In this document: positions 24,466-33,768 of the stretch, piece by piece | How the letters are laid out: each line of letters opens with the position of its first letter | Position numbering within the stretch: the stretch's first letter is position 1 | Virus record (IMG/VR): IMGVR_UViG_3300049489_000707 | Coordinates: 1 to 64,000 of that record | DNA from: a virus | Strand: one strand, 5' to 3' | DNA: 64,000 bases | Position numbers and translations under genes: made by a program | The notes under the pieces: model-generated | Told to the model about the DNA's origin: nothing | Database searches by the model: none | Seen by the model: only the letters and a program-made list of their open reading frames with translations

Positions 24466-26261
24466 AGTCCGTCAGCAAGGAAATCCTGGGTCGGGGACCG
24501 GCCCTTAGGGACCTCATCCTCAAGACGATGAAGGCTTGCTCCGATGTGGTCGGTTCGACCCTCGGGCCTGGTGGCATGTCAGTTGTCATCGAGCGCCAGG
24601 AAGAGCGCCTTCCGCCGATGATTACCAAGGACGGCGTGACCGTGTTTCGCAACCTGGGCTTCAACGACCCGGCGATGCAGGTCCTCATGGAATCGGCTCG
24701 CGATGCTGCAATCCGTACTGCCGCCGAAGCAGGCGACGGGACCACCACGGCCACCATCCTGGCTGAAGCTCTGGTACGGAAGACCATGGAGTTCTGCGAC
24801 AAGAACCCGAAGGTCAGCCCGCAACGGGTAGTTCGCACTCTGGAGAAGGGGTTTAAGGTGGTGGTGGAGCCGTGGATCCGCGACCACGTGCTCACTGCAG
24901 ACCTGGCTTCCAAAGGGGGTCGTGAACGCCTCCGCGCCGTGGCCAAGGTCTCAGCCAACGGTGACACTCAGCTGGCTGATGCCGTGCTGAAGTGCTTCGA
25001 TCTCTGCGGTGACGAGGGGAACGTGACGCTCATCGAGGCCTCGGGTCCGAGCGGCTACGAAGTTGAACACATGGAAGGCTTCCCCATCGGGGCCGGCTAC
25101 GAAGAGAGCTGTGGCAAGTTCTACCAGGCTTTCATCAACGACCCCGGTCGTCAGCTTTGCGCGTTGAACAACCCCAGGTACATCCTGTACCACGGGCGTC
25201 TCGCTGACATCTACTCGGCCCTGACCCTCTTCGAGAAGATTGGCGAAGCTTCAGCTCAGGGGGTCGGCAGTCACAACATCGTCATCGTTGCTACCGGATT
25301 CTCGGAGACGGTGCTGGCTCACTTGGCGACCAACTTCCAGGACCCACGCACCCCGAACATCTACCCGTTGGTGGCTCCGATGAGCCCCATGCAGACCGGC
25401 CAGTACGACTTCCTCGCCGACCTCGCAGGCATCACCGGTGGCACCATCTTTGACCCCCTGAACGCACCGTTGGAGAACGCCGAGCTGGCCCAACTGGGTA
25501 CCAGCGACAGCTTCGAGGCGGCACGCTTCCGGTCCACCGTGCTTGGGTTCCGAGACGAGATCCTCATCTTGGAGCGGGTTGACCAGCTGAAACAGCTCCT
25601 CAAGTCGGGCTCGCTCTCCATCCAGGGGACCAGCATCGTACAGGAGCGCCTCGGGAAGATCACCGGCGGCATCTCCAAGCTGAAGATTGTCGGGGCTTCC
25701 GCTGGCGAGCTGCGTGAGAAGCGTGACCGAGCTGAAGACGCCATCTGCGCTGTCCGTGGTGCTCTGAAGAACGGAGCCCTGCCAGGTGGAGGCTGGACGC
25801 TGCTGAAGTTGCGGGCCCACCTCGATTCGCTGGACTTGCTCCGAGGCGATGAGTTCACGAAGGTGGAGCATGAGATTTTTCGCGAGGTCCTTGGTTCCTC
25901 TCTGACTGTGCCCGTGGAACGCCTCTTCGGGAACGCCGGCTACACCCAGGAGGAGGTCGAGGTCGTTGTTGCCCAGATTCTCGCACCTGCGCCCATGGAG
26001 GTTCCGATTGGCCAGGAGGACCTGCTTGTCTTCGACGTGCTTGAAGGTAAGATGGTGGACGCCCTGCAGGGCGGAATCCTCGACAGCACCCCTGCCGTGC
26101 TTGAGGCGGTGCGGAATTCCATCAGCATTGCTTCCCTTCTCGGTACCTGCGGTGGTATCGTCGCGTTCCTGAGGGATAACCAACTTGAACGACAAGACGC
26201 CAGAGACACAAACGAGTTCCTCCGAAACCTCAACACCAACGAGGCGGATGAGCGGGGGTGA
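24447..26261 (+). CDS. groEL: GroEL-like chaperonin
   Basis: 604 residues from the ATG at 24447, chosen for AAGGAG five bases upstream; the frame is open further but inside the HNH gene. Group I chaperonin signatures are clear: GSTLGPGG (36-43), ITKDGVTV (59-66) and EAGDGTTTATILAEAL (94-109), including the ATPase Asp97. It is longer than the usual 545 residues and ends without the GGM tail. It should form a folding chamber for phage proteins, with the GroES-like protein from 19302. Phage chaperonins are known from some large Pseudomonas phages but are uncommon. The last 14 bases overlap the next gene. Confidence 0.9.
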   Translation: MQYAKVKSVSKEILGRGPALRDLILKTMKACSDVVGSTLGPGGMSVVIERQEERLPPMITKDGVTVFRNLGFNDPAMQVLMESARDAAIRTAAEAGDGTTTATILAEALVRKTMEFCDKNPKVSPQRVVRTLEKGFKVVVEPWIRDHVLTADLASKGGRERLRAVAKVSANGDTQLADAVLKCFDLCGDEGNVTLIEASGPSGYEVEHMEGFPIGAGYEESCGKFYQAFINDPGRQLCALNNPRYILYHGRLADIYSALTLFEKIGEASAQGVGSHNIVIVATGFSETVLAHLATNFQDPRTPNIYPLVAPMSPMQTGQYDFLADLAGITGGTIFDPLNAPLENAELAQLGTSDSFEAARFRSTVLGFRDEILILERVDQLKQLLKSGSLSIQGTSIVQERLGKITGGISKLKIVGASAGELREKRDRAEDAICAVRGALKNGALPGGGWTLLKLRAHLDSLDLLRGDEFTKVEHEIFREVLGSSLTVPVERLFGNAGYTQEEVEVVVAQILAPAPMEVPIGQEDLLVFDVLEGKMVDALQGGILDSTPAVLEAVRNSISIASLLGTCGGIVAFLRDNQLERQDARDTNEFLRNLNTNEADERG

Positions 26262-27006
26262 CGAGGCCATCGGCTTCAAGCCTTGCTGGAAGCTCGTACC
26301 AAGGGGTCGGTGTCGAAAGCCGGTAGGCCATGAAGGCGACTGCGCCGGTATCAAGTTCGACGGTGACCGGCCACATCGTTGGAAGCTAAGCTGGCCAGGA
26401 AACTTCTGCCTGGACTGCGGATATGACGACCCCAGCGAGAACACCGACGAGTCGCTCATCAACTGCAGCTGCACTGGGACAGCCGGCTGTGACGATTGCG
26501 GCTTCACTGGTTGCGTACCCAATCCGAACATGGTATGGGAGCCGTGCCCAGGCCCACCTATGATCATCTTCCTCGACTTCGACGGCGTACTGCACTCCAT
26601 GGTTGCTGGGGGGCCTGACAAGCTCTTCGTGCAAAGTCAGCGCCTCCGCGACATTCTCGTCAGGTACCCGTGTACCTACGTGGTTATCCACAGCAGCTGG
26701 CGCATGTCCAGCGCTTACACCGTGGATGACCTTTGGGACTTCTTGGAAATGGAAGACGCTCTCCGTCCCCGGTACCTTGGTATCACTCCCAGGTCTGAAC
26801 CAAGTAGGTGGGAGTCGATTCAGGCTTGGATGAAGGCTCGGCCATACCGGGGCTCGTACGTCATTCTTGACGACATGCACACGAGCTTCGACTACGAAGG
26901 CCAGGACCACCTCATCTGCCCGCCTTATGACGTCGGCATGCGAGAGCAAGACTGGCAAGAGCTGGAAAGGAGAATCAATGCCCATCTACAACTTCCACTG
27001 CCCTGA
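26248..27006 (+). CDS. Zinc-finger plus HAD-like phosphatase protein
   Basis: 252 residues from the ATG at 26248 (GAGG 4 bases upstream); a TTG at 26185 would lengthen the overlap with groEL. Residues 1-80 carry clustered cysteines (CGYDD, CSCTGTAGCDDCGFTGC) likely binding zinc. Then a HAD core: IIFLDFDGVLHS (DxD nucleophile), VVIHSSWRM (motif II) and YVILDDMH (acidic motif). The DFDGVLH...SSWR pattern is the HAD type found in RNA-repair-associated proteins and some nucleotidases. Substrate unknown; 5'-nucleotide or nucleic-acid end phosphatase are possible. Confidence 0.68.
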   Translation: MSGGDEAIGFKPCWKLVPRGRCRKPVGHEGDCAGIKFDGDRPHRWKLSWPGNFCLDCGYDDPSENTDESLINCSCTGTAGCDDCGFTGCVPNPNMVWEPCPGPPMIIFLDFDGVLHSMVAGGPDKLFVQSQRLRDILVRYPCTYVVIHSSWRMSSAYTVDDLWDFLEMEDALRPRYLGITPRSEPSRWESIQAWMKARPYRGSYVILDDMHTSFDYEGQDHLICPPYDVGMREQDWQELERRINAHLQLPLP

Positions 27007-27229
27007 ATGCGACAAGCCTTTCCAGAGGGTGCTGCCTCACTTGTCGGAGTATGAGAAGCCGTGCCCGACCTGCAAGACGACCTCGCCGTACGTCGGCAAG
27101 GGCCCCACCACGCGCATCGTAGAAGTTCGTGACAACGGCCTAATGCCTAAGAAGGTCGAGCAGTTGGCGGACATTGACGAAATGGTGCGAGAGCGCTCGA
27201 CAAAGAAGCCAGATGGTGAGATAGTCTAA
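26978..27229 (+). CDS. FmdB-like zinc-ribbon protein
   Basis: 83 residues. MPIYNFHCPECDKPFQ followed by CPTC about 20 residues later is the FmdB-type zinc-ribbon front seen in many small bacterial and phage proteins of unknown or regulatory role. The C-terminal half is charged. AAAGGAGAA precedes the ATG at 26978, which lies inside the 3' end of the HAD gene by 29 bases. The SbcC-like gene follows after 2 bases. Confidence 0.7.
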   Translation: MPIYNFHCPECDKPFQRVLPHLSEYEKPCPTCKTTSPYVGKGPTTRIVEVRDNGLMPKKVEQLADIDEMVRERSTKKPDGEIV

Positions 27230-27231
27230 GT

Positions 27232-29157
27232 ATGGTCCGACTACAATGGCTGAAGCTCCGGGCCTTTCGGAGCTTTGCTGAAGAGGCGCGAATCGACTTT
27301 CCGCCCAACGGACTGCTGTTGATTCGAGGCAAGAATCTCAGCAATCAAGACCCCAGTGGGACAGGTAAGTCTACTGTCATGTTGGCGGTCGCCTACGCCC
27401 TGGACATCTGCCCATTTCCAGCTTCAGAGCTACAGAGCTGGCTCACCGACAAGGACATGCAGGTCCAGCTCGGGCTGGAGACACCGGTCGGCGAAGTGGT
27501 CATCAGCAGGGGCAAGAAGAACTCCATCAAGATTGGCGACCGCACGGTCACCAGCGCCAAGGCTATCGCTGAGGAGCTGAGAAACATCTTCGGGCTGGAC
27601 TCCGACACACTTCGAGCTATCACCTACCGGGCTCAGAACACCAAGGGACTGTTCCTCAGCCTGACCGACAGCGAGAAAAAGGAGTTCCTGACGCGCCTGC
27701 TCGGCCTCGTGAACATCGAGCTGGCTGTCGACAAGGCGGAAGAGCGGATCAAGGCGCTGAAGCCCACTGTGGACGCTGAAGAGGCCTCCTTGGCCACTAG
27801 CCGTAAGGAACTGGAAACGCTCAGGGCCCAGGAATTCCCCGCGCCCGAAAGCGACAAGGAGCTTCGCGCGGAGTTTCTGGTGTTGGACGCCAAGCGCACC
27901 GAGCTGGAGGCCCGCGAGAAGGAGGCCCAGGCTCAAGCTCAGGGGGAACGAGCTAAGGTCCAGGAGAATCCAGAGCTGGTCCAGCTTACCACCTACATCA
28001 ATGCCGCCAAGGCCCAGTACGAGGTAGCCCTCGAAGCCCAGCAGATTCGTGAACGCGAGTTTCGTGCCAACCAAGAGGTCCTTCGGAAGAAGCTCATGGA
28101 CATCGCTCAGCGCGACACCATGCTGCTCAACTACCGGAAGGACCTCGACGAGCACCGAATTCAGATGGCCAAGCTGACCGCCGGCCATTGCCCCACTTGC
28201 AATCGAGCCTGGGTAGAGGCGGCAGTACGGGCTCAGGCGATTGAGGTTCAGATTGCCAACCTGGAGGCGACCATTGGTTCGCTGTCGCGTCAGCAGGGCG
28301 ACCGCCAGCGGCTGGAGAGCGAGTTGCGAGTCAACTTCTCTGCCGACCCCAACGTAGAAAAGCTCAAGACCCTGAGGGCCCAGCTGGAAGCCAAACTTCA
28401 CGAGCGAACCCAGACCCTCGTGTTCGCTTCCACTGAAGCGCTGCAAGACGCTGTCAATTCCGTGAAGTCGGAGCTGAGCGTTGTCCGTTCGAGGATAGCC
28501 GGCATTCTCCAGCAGCTGCAGATGGTGAAGTCGGTGAACGACAAGCTCCACCAGGCCCGACAGTTCGCAGAGCGAAACATCGCAGCCGTGGAAGCAAAAC
28601 TCGCCGCATCCGAGCAGATGCTCTCCCGGTATGGCACCGAACTGAACGCCGAGCGCGACTTCGTGGCCCTCATGGGGCGTGAGGGATTCCTCGGCGTCAT
28701 CTTCGACGACGTGCTGAAGGAAATCGAGGCAGAGGCAAATGAGCGCCTGGCCCGCCTGGCCAACGTCAGCCATGTGACCATCCAGTTCAAGTCGGAAGTA
28801 GCGACCCAGAAGGGCACCATCAAGCGCAGTATCACCCCGGTCGTGTCGATCAACGGGCAAGAGGCAAGGCTCGACTCGGGTCTTAGCGGTGGCATGTACA
28901 CCAGCGTGGAAGGGCAGGTCGACCTGGCTGTCATGGCGGTGGTTCAACGCCGCACAGGCTCACTGCCAGGCTTCTTGTTCTTGGACGAGAGCTTCAATGG
29001 CCAAGGGAACGTGACCAAAGAGGCGACCATGGAGGTCCTGCGCGAGTACGGTCAGGAGAAGCTCGTCGTGGTCATCGACCACAACTCGGAGTTTAAGGAG
29101 CTGTTCACCCAGTTCATTGACGTCGTCTACAAGGACGGCAAATCGGAGATAGCGTGA
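27232..29157 (+). CDS. sbcC: SbcC/Rad50-like recombination ATPase
   Basis: 641 residues, an SMC-type protein. Walker A is in DPSGTGKST (40-48), long coiled coils with many Glu/Lys/Ala run to both sides of the zinc hook CPTC (320-323), then comes the ABC signature DSGLSGGMYTSVEGQ and Walker B FLFLDESFNGQ. It matches T4 gp46 in size and should pair with the SbcD-like nuclease at 18335 to process ends for recombination-dependent replication. Its stop overlaps the next GTG. Confidence 0.87.
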   Translation: MVRLQWLKLRAFRSFAEEARIDFPPNGLLLIRGKNLSNQDPSGTGKSTVMLAVAYALDICPFPASELQSWLTDKDMQVQLGLETPVGEVVISRGKKNSIKIGDRTVTSAKAIAEELRNIFGLDSDTLRAITYRAQNTKGLFLSLTDSEKKEFLTRLLGLVNIELAVDKAEERIKALKPTVDAEEASLATSRKELETLRAQEFPAPESDKELRAEFLVLDAKRTELEAREKEAQAQAQGERAKVQENPELVQLTTYINAAKAQYEVALEAQQIREREFRANQEVLRKKLMDIAQRDTMLLNYRKDLDEHRIQMAKLTAGHCPTCNRAWVEAAVRAQAIEVQIANLEATIGSLSRQQGDRQRLESELRVNFSADPNVEKLKTLRAQLEAKLHERTQTLVFASTEALQDAVNSVKSELSVVRSRIAGILQQLQMVKSVNDKLHQARQFAERNIAAVEAKLAASEQMLSRYGTELNAERDFVALMGREGFLGVIFDDVLKEIEAEANERLARLANVSHVTIQFKSEVATQKGTIKRSITPVVSINGQEARLDSGLSGGMYTSVEGQVDLAVMAVVQRRTGSLPGFLFLDESFNGQGNVTKEATMEVLREYGQEKLVVVIDHNSEFKELFTQFIDVVYKDGKSEIA

Positions 29158-29351
29158 CCCCAAAAGAGCCGAAGAAAAAGTGGTACATCCGCTACGGAGG
29201 GTCCGGGTTCTACCTGGTGGGTCCAGCTGGAGAGCTGGTTGAAAGTACGAACCTTCTCACCTTGCCCAGGCAATTCTCCAACATCGCCTTTGACAGGGGC
29301 GCCGATGAAGTGGTTCACGATTACGACTGTTCGAAGTACGGCTTGACCTAA
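29154..29351 (+). CDS. Hypothetical protein, 65 aa (GTG start)
   Basis: 65 residues. KKKWYIRYGGSGFYLVGPAGELV suggests a small beta sheet, then a helix and an acidic end. GTG at 29154 overlaps the SbcC stop (GTGA), so it is translationally coupled. Not recognised. Confidence 0.5.
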   Translation: MTPKEPKKKWYIRYGGSGFYLVGPAGELVESTNLLTLPRQFSNIAFDRGADEVVHDYDCSKYGLT

Positions 29352-29370
29352 CTGCAGTCTCTGCTAGAAT
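29343..29370 (+). promoter_or_regulatory. Sigma70-type promoter
   Basis: TTGACC, 16-base spacer, TGCTAGAATCA with TAGAAT as -10 and a TG extension. It lies 25 bases before the ATG at 29396. Nearly the same -10 context (TGCTAGAATCA) occurs in the promoter at 32374. Confidence 0.6.
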
Positions 29371-29395
29371 CAGCATCACACCAAAGGAGCATCAC

Positions 29396-29674
29396 ATGGC
29401 ACGTGGATTCAAGAAGAAGGGCCCGTTTGACGACCTCGACAAGGAGTTCCGGGAGACCATCGAGAACATGTCCGACGAGGACATCAAGAAGCGGGTTTCC
29501 GAGGTGGCCATTGCCGAGCATGAGAATCGCCAAGCAAAGGCCAAGGACCAGGACCTCAGCGACAAGGTCGCCGCCGTCAAGTTCGCCGGCGAACAGTACC
29601 GAGAGGCCTCGAAGATGAACAAGCTGCGCATCGGCTACGCGCACTTCATCCTCGAATCTCGCGGAAAGGTGTAA
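29396..29674 (+). CDS. Hypothetical charged helical protein
   Basis: 92 residues, mostly charged helix (FDDLDKEFRETIENMSDEDI), then a repeat-like second half ending in KLRIGYAHFILESRGKV. AAAGGAG is 7 bases before the ATG and a good promoter stands just upstream, so this is probably well expressed early. Similar small proteins are annotated as unknown in other phages. Confidence 0.62.
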   Translation: MARGFKKKGPFDDLDKEFRETIENMSDEDIKKRVSEVAIAEHENRQAKAKDQDLSDKVAAVKFAGEQYREASKMNKLRIGYAHFILESRGKV

Positions 29675-29675
29675 G

Positions 29676-30050
29676 GTGGCGACAGAGAAGATCTGTCTGC
29701 CCCTCCAGGTCCCGAAGAAGGCCACACTTTCCAAGTACGGACTGTGTCTGGCTGAGTGGCAAGCCCTGGCCGATAGCCAGGGTGGCGTTTGCTACGTGTG
29801 TGAGAAACTGACGACGACCGGGCGTCTGTGCATCGACCACGAGCACGTCAAGGACTGGAAGAAGCTTCTTCCAGAACACCGGAAGCTGTTCGTCCGTGGT
29901 CTTCTTTGTTACCGCTGCAACACCACTTTTGTGGGTCGTGGCGTCACCATCCAACGAGCTGAACGGGTGGCGGCTTACCTCAGACTGTACGCCAGCAGGC
30001 GACCGATTGAGATTCCGCGACCCCCAAAGAAGGGGAAAAGAAATGAGTGA
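29676..30050 (+). CDS. EndoVII-type HNH endonuclease beside the reductase gene
   Basis: 124 residues from GTG at 29676. LSKYGLCLAEWQALADSQGGVCYVC is the usual front of this family, followed by the catalytic CIDHEHVKDW and FVRGLLCYRCNTTF. A basic Pro-rich tail overlaps the reductase start by 8 bases. Third member of the HNH family in the window. Homing or branched-DNA cutting are both possible. Confidence 0.75.
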   Translation: MATEKICLPLQVPKKATLSKYGLCLAEWQALADSQGGVCYVCEKLTTTGRLCIDHEHVKDWKKLLPEHRKLFVRGLLCYRCNTTFVGRGVTIQRAERVAAYLRLYASRRPIEIPRPPKKGKRNE

Positions 30051-31908
30051 GATGAGCAATATGGCCAAGGTCGTCTACAAGAGGACCTACGCTCGCAAGG
30101 ACACCGGCAAGCTGGAAAACTTCTCCGACACTGTCGAACGGGTGATTCGTGGCAATGTCACCGGACACGACGTCTCTGAGAAGGAGATTGAGCGCCTGCG
30201 GTACTTCATGCTGAACCGCAAGGCTGGTCCAGCAGGTCGAGGCTGGTGGTTCAGCGGGGCTCCTGCACAGGCTACCCTGGGTGGCGTGGCCCTCAACAAC
30301 TGCTGGTTCGTCACCGCTGATGACTGGATGAACTTCGTCACTGCTCAGGACCTCCTGATGCTGGGTGGCGGCGTCGGCATGAGCGTGGAGCACAAGTACT
30401 CCAGCAAGCTCCCCAAGGTGAAGAAGGGGGTAGTAGTTCGTCACAAGCCCACCAAGGATGCGGCCTTCATCGTGCCTGACAGTCGTGAGGGTTGGTGCGA
30501 GTTGGTGCGTCGCACCCTGGAGTCCTTCTTTGTCACTGGCAAGAGCTTCGAGTACAGCACCGTCTGCATCCGTGGAGCTGGCGAGCGCATCAACGGCTTC
30601 GGCGGTACCGCCAGCGGGCCTGGAGCACTCATCACCCTCGTCGAGAAAATCTGTACGCTGCTCCAGGCCCGGGAGGGCAAGGCTGTACGCCCCATCGACG
30701 CCATGGACCTTCTCTGCTGCATCGGAGAGATGGTGGTGGCCGGCAACGTGCGGCGGTCAGCCATCATCATCCTGGGTGACTCCTTCGATAAGGAGTACCT
30801 GAAGGCCAAGCGCTGGGACCTGGGCCCTATCCCCAACCAGCGGGGCATGGCCAACCTCTCAGTGGTCTGCGACGACGTGGAGGACCTCCACCCGCTCTTC
30901 TGGAAGACCTATGAGCAGGGCGAGCCCTTTGGCATCGTCAACCGAGCCAACATTCAAGCCTACGGCCGCATGGGTGAGAAGAGGAGGGACACCGCCATCG
31001 GTGTGAACCCCTGTGCAGAAGCCACCCTCGAAGACGGTGAGCCCTGCAACCTGCAGGAGATCGCCCTCCCCAATCTGACTGGCATTGAAGAGTTCGAAGA
31101 GGCAGCCCGCCTCATGCACCGCTACGGCAAGCGGGTCACGATGGAGAAGTACCACATCGAGAAGTGCGACGAGGTGGTCAAGCGCAACCGCCGCATCGGC
31201 ACTGGCATCACAGGAGCGCTCCAGAGCCCTCTCTTCACCGCTGAGAGCCTGGATAGGGCCTATGCGGCCATCCAGGACGAGAACAGGCGGTACAGCACCC
31301 AGCTGGGCATCAACGAGAGCGTCCGTACTACGGTCATCAAGCCCAGTGGCACCATGAGCAAGGTCATGGACATGCGCGGGTACGAGGGCATCCACGCCGC
31401 CTACAGCAGTTTTTACATCCAGCGGATCCGCTTTGCCAGCTCCGACCCCTTGATTCCCATCTTGGCAGCTGCTGGTCATCACATCGAGCCGGTGGTCAAG
31501 TTCGATGGCAGCTTCGACCACAACACCGTCGTGGTGGACTTCTACGAGAAGGCACCCGAGGGAGCACCCGTCGCCGACAAGGACTGGAGCACCTGGAAGC
31601 AGCTCGAAGTGGTCAAGCTGGCCCAGAAGCACTGGGCTGACCAGAGCGTCTCAGTGACCGTGTACTACAAGCGGGAGGACGTCCCAGCCCTCAAGACCTG
31701 GCTGGCCGAGAACCTCAAGTATCTGAAGACGATCAGCTTCCTGTGTCACAGTGACCATGGGTTCAAACAGGCTCCCAAAGAGGCCATCTCCGAGGAGCAG
31801 TATGGTATCCTTGCGGAGAAGATCAAGCCTGTTGAAGTGGATGACGTCGGCATTGGGGCCGATCTCGATGGGGCGGAGTGCGAAGGCGGCGCCTGTCCTG
31901 TGAAGTGA
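30043..31908 (+). CDS. Class II (B12-dependent) ribonucleoside-triphosphate reductase
   Basis: 621 residues from the ATG at 30043, preceded by AGGGGAAAAGA. Features of the monomeric Lactobacillus leichmannii type: [11 protein letters not shown] (first active-site Cys), [37 protein letters not shown] split over the radical-site loop, and a C-terminal redox pair in CEGGACPVK. It converts NTPs to dNTPs using adenosylcobalamin and needs no oxygen and no small subunit. That would supply dNTPs together with the dUTPase that follows, and implies that the host can provide B12. An upstream frame extension is rejected because it overlaps the HNH gene. Confidence 0.87.
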   Translation: MSEMSNMAKVVYKRTYARKDTGKLENFSDTVERVIRGNVTGHDVSEKEIERLRYFMLNRKAGPAGRGWWFSGAPAQATLGGVALNNCWFVTADDWMNFVTAQDLLMLGGGVGMSVEHKYSSKLPKVKKGVVVRHKPTKDAAFIVPDSREGWCELVRRTLESFFVTGKSFEYSTVCIRGAGERINGFGGTASGPGALITLVEKICTLLQAREGKAVRPIDAMDLLCCIGEMVVAGNVRRSAIIILGDSFDKEYLKAKRWDLGPIPNQRGMANLSVVCDDVEDLHPLFWKTYEQGEPFGIVNRANIQAYGRMGEKRRDTAIGVNPCAEATLEDGEPCNLQEIALPNLTGIEEFEEAARLMHRYGKRVTMEKYHIEKCDEVVKRNRRIGTGITGALQSPLFTAESLDRAYAAIQDENRRYSTQLGINESVRTTVIKPSGTMSKVMDMRGYEGIHAAYSSFYIQRIRFASSDPLIPILAAAGHHIEPVVKFDGSFDHNTVVVDFYEKAPEGAPVADKDWSTWKQLEVVKLAQKHWADQSVSVTVYYKREDVPALKTWLAENLKYLKTISFLCHSDHGFKQAPKEAISEEQYGILAEKIKPVEVDDVGIGADLDGAECEGGACPVK

Positions 31909-31915
31909 GGAAGCC

Positions 31916-32377
31916 ATGAGCAAGAACAAGAACCCGCAGTCGACCGTCATCCTCCGTTTCAAGCGCCTGGACCCCCAGGCGGCGCTCCCCGAGTATGCTA
32001 CCCCAGGGGCTGCTGGTATGGATGTCCGGTCCTCGGTGGAGGTCGGACTTGGTACTGGTACGTGGGCGGCGGTCGGCACCGGTCTCAGCGTGGAAATCCC
32101 ACCTGGGTTCGAGATTCAGGTCCGACCCCGCTCTGGCCTGGCGGCCAAGTTCGGGGTTACCGTCTTGAATGCCCCCGGCACCATCGACAGCGACTACCGT
32201 GGGGAAATCAAGGTCATCCTCATCAACCTAGGCCCTGCACCGTTCCTCATCAACAAGGGCGACCGCATTGCCCAGCTGGTGGTGGCTCGGGTACCGTCGG
32301 TAAGCATTGAGGACGTGGACCGGCTCTCAGAGACTGCTCGTGGCACCGGTGGTCTTGGAAGTACGGGTGTCGCTTGA
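31916..32377 (+). CDS. dut: dUTPase
   Basis: 153 residues with the five trimeric dUTPase motifs in order: [50 protein letters not shown] and [10 protein letters not shown] at the C-terminus. It turns dUTP into dUMP and pyrophosphate, keeping uracil out of DNA and feeding thymidylate synthesis. GAGGAAGCC precedes the ATG. It follows the ribonucleotide reductase by 7 bases. Confidence 0.93.
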   Translation: MSKNKNPQSTVILRFKRLDPQAALPEYATPGAAGMDVRSSVEVGLGTGTWAAVGTGLSVEIPPGFEIQVRPRSGLAAKFGVTVLNAPGTIDSDYRGEIKVILINLGPAPFLINKGDRIAQLVVARVPSVSIEDVDRLSETARGTGGLGSTGVA

Positions 32378-32401
32378 CATGCTTCTTGCAGGTGCTAGAA
32401 T
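32374..32401 (+). promoter_or_regulatory. Sigma70-type promoter
   Basis: TTGACA, 16-base spacer, TGC-TAGAAT, the best promoter match in the window. It overlaps the dUTPase stop codon and would start transcripts just before the ATG at 32414. Confidence 0.65.
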
Positions 32402-32413
32402 CAGGGGTACATC

Positions 32414-33199
32414 ATGCCAGTGGACTTTGACGAAGACGACATCTCGGGAGTGATTGAGGAGACCGAACAGGCCTCCCCTGTGCCCGCTCGTCGAGCGGCA
32501 CAGTACACCGAGGAAGCTCAGTCAATCGAAGACCAGATGTCCGAGGTCGAGAAGCGGCTGGAGATGGCTCAGTACTACCGGCTGGTACTCAACGACACCA
32601 TCTTCAACGACCCTCCTAACGTGGAGGTCGCAGACCGAGTCGAAAGCGAGATTCGCGACTTCGTGCGCAGTCGCATGTCTTTGCTGGTTGGGGTGGGCGA
32701 AGAGAAGAAGCCGGAGGCCTTGTCTCCGTTTTCAGACGCTGAGGTTCTGGCTCTTCGGACTATCGCTCAACCCGATGTCATTGCAGCGCTCAAGGCCCTG
32801 GCAGCCAAGGTTCTCAAGAAGCCCGAGATTCTTGACGCCAAGCCCCGCGTGGTTGCACCTGAGAAGCCCAAGGCGCCTGCCCGCGAACCCACTCTGAAGA
32901 AGATCGTCCGCACGCCCTCACAGCAGGCGGCGCCTGCGCAGAGCCCACGTCAGGCTTCTCCCGCCAACCCGGTGTCGCCAGGCAAGGGCAAGCAACAGAA
33001 GAGGGTCTTCAAGAAGGTCACTCTCGTAGACGGCACTGAAGGCCAAGTGGACGTCACCCCGCCGGCACAGCCGGTCGGAGTCAAACCCTTTCCTACCCCC
33101 GTGGGAAAAGCCGCGATTGAAGCAACAGCGGCTCAGACAGCAAGGCAGCAGGCCATGGTGGCTGTAGCAAATCTCGACAAGCAGTTCTCTGGAAAATAA
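32414..33199 (+). CDS. Hypothetical protein with disordered Pro/Ala-rich half
   Basis: 261 residues. The acidic N-terminus (DFDEDDISGVIEETEQ) is followed by a helical domain to about residue 140. Then comes a Lys/Pro/Ala/Gln-rich linker (about 140-200), a short strand segment KRVFKKVTLVDGTEGQVDV and a final helix. No catalytic motif seen. It is the first gene after a strong promoter and probably acts with the next gene, which has a similar style. Not recognised. Confidence 0.55.
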   Translation: MPVDFDEDDISGVIEETEQASPVPARRAAQYTEEAQSIEDQMSEVEKRLEMAQYYRLVLNDTIFNDPPNVEVADRVESEIRDFVRSRMSLLVGVGEEKKPEALSPFSDAEVLALRTIAQPDVIAALKALAAKVLKKPEILDAKPRVVAPEKPKAPAREPTLKKIVRTPSQQAAPAQSPRQASPANPVSPGKGKQQKRVFKKVTLVDGTEGQVDVTPPAQPVGVKPFPTPVGKAAIEATAAQTARQQAMVAVANLDKQFSGK

Positions 33200-33213
33200 G
33201 GAAGCAAATACAA

Positions 33214-33768
33214 ATGGATCAACGACAATTGGCAAAGAAGACGTCGAACGCCTTGGAGCGCCTGGACCAGGTGGAAAAGACGGTTGGCAACATCGTGGGC
33301 GCTGTGAACAACAGCCTCGGTCAGGTGAGCCAGCAGCTGAGTGGTATCACGGAGGTCCTGGACGCAGTCGTTCAGACTCTCGGTGCTGAGACCATTCAGA
33401 AGCTTATGACGGAGAGCCGTCAGGCCAAGGCTGAGGCTCAGGCACAGGCCGAGGAGGCAGCCCTGAAGGAGTTGCTCGCCAAGGGCGACATCAAGGCAAC
33501 GGAGAAGATCTCCGAGAAGTCCATCGTGGTGGGTCGGGAGACGGCAAAGGACGGCACCGTTCGCATCCCTGGCCGAGCCCAGGTGGCCTTCGCTCGAATC
33601 GACCCGAACTTCCAGTCAGCTTTCTTGGGCCAGGGCCCCGGCTTCAGTCTGGACCTGCCCAACGGTGGCAAGTTCGAGGTCTTGGAGGTCTTCGAGGTGG
33701 TTGAGAAGGCCGACTCTCCCCCCGCCGACGCTCCTGCGGCGACTGCTACTGAACCGGCGGCACCGTAA
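33214..33768 (+). CDS. Hypothetical coiled-coil protein
   Basis: 184 residues. Residues 1-95 are helical with heptads (LERLDQVEKTVGNIVGAVNN) and an Ala/Glu-rich section. A compact domain follows (RIPGRAQVAFARIDPNFQSA, KFEVLEVFEVVEK) with a Pro/Ala tail. AAGGAAGC precedes the ATG. The stop overlaps the phosphoesterase ATG. No function recognised; an oligomeric accessory replication or structural protein is possible. Confidence 0.55.
   Translation: MDQRQLAKKTSNALERLDQVEKTVGNIVGAVNNSLGQVSQQLSGITEVLDAVVQTLGAETIQKLMTESRQAKAEAQAQAEEAALKELLAKGDIKATEKISEKSIVVGRETAKDGTVRIPGRAQVAFARIDPNFQSAFLGQGPGFSLDLPNGGKFEVLEVFEVVEKADSPPADAPAATATEPAAP

Noticed and set aside
25251-26621. 456-codon frame opposite groEL and the HAD gene
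   Set aside because: GroEL motifs on the other strand are unambiguous and this frame has no recognisable domain.
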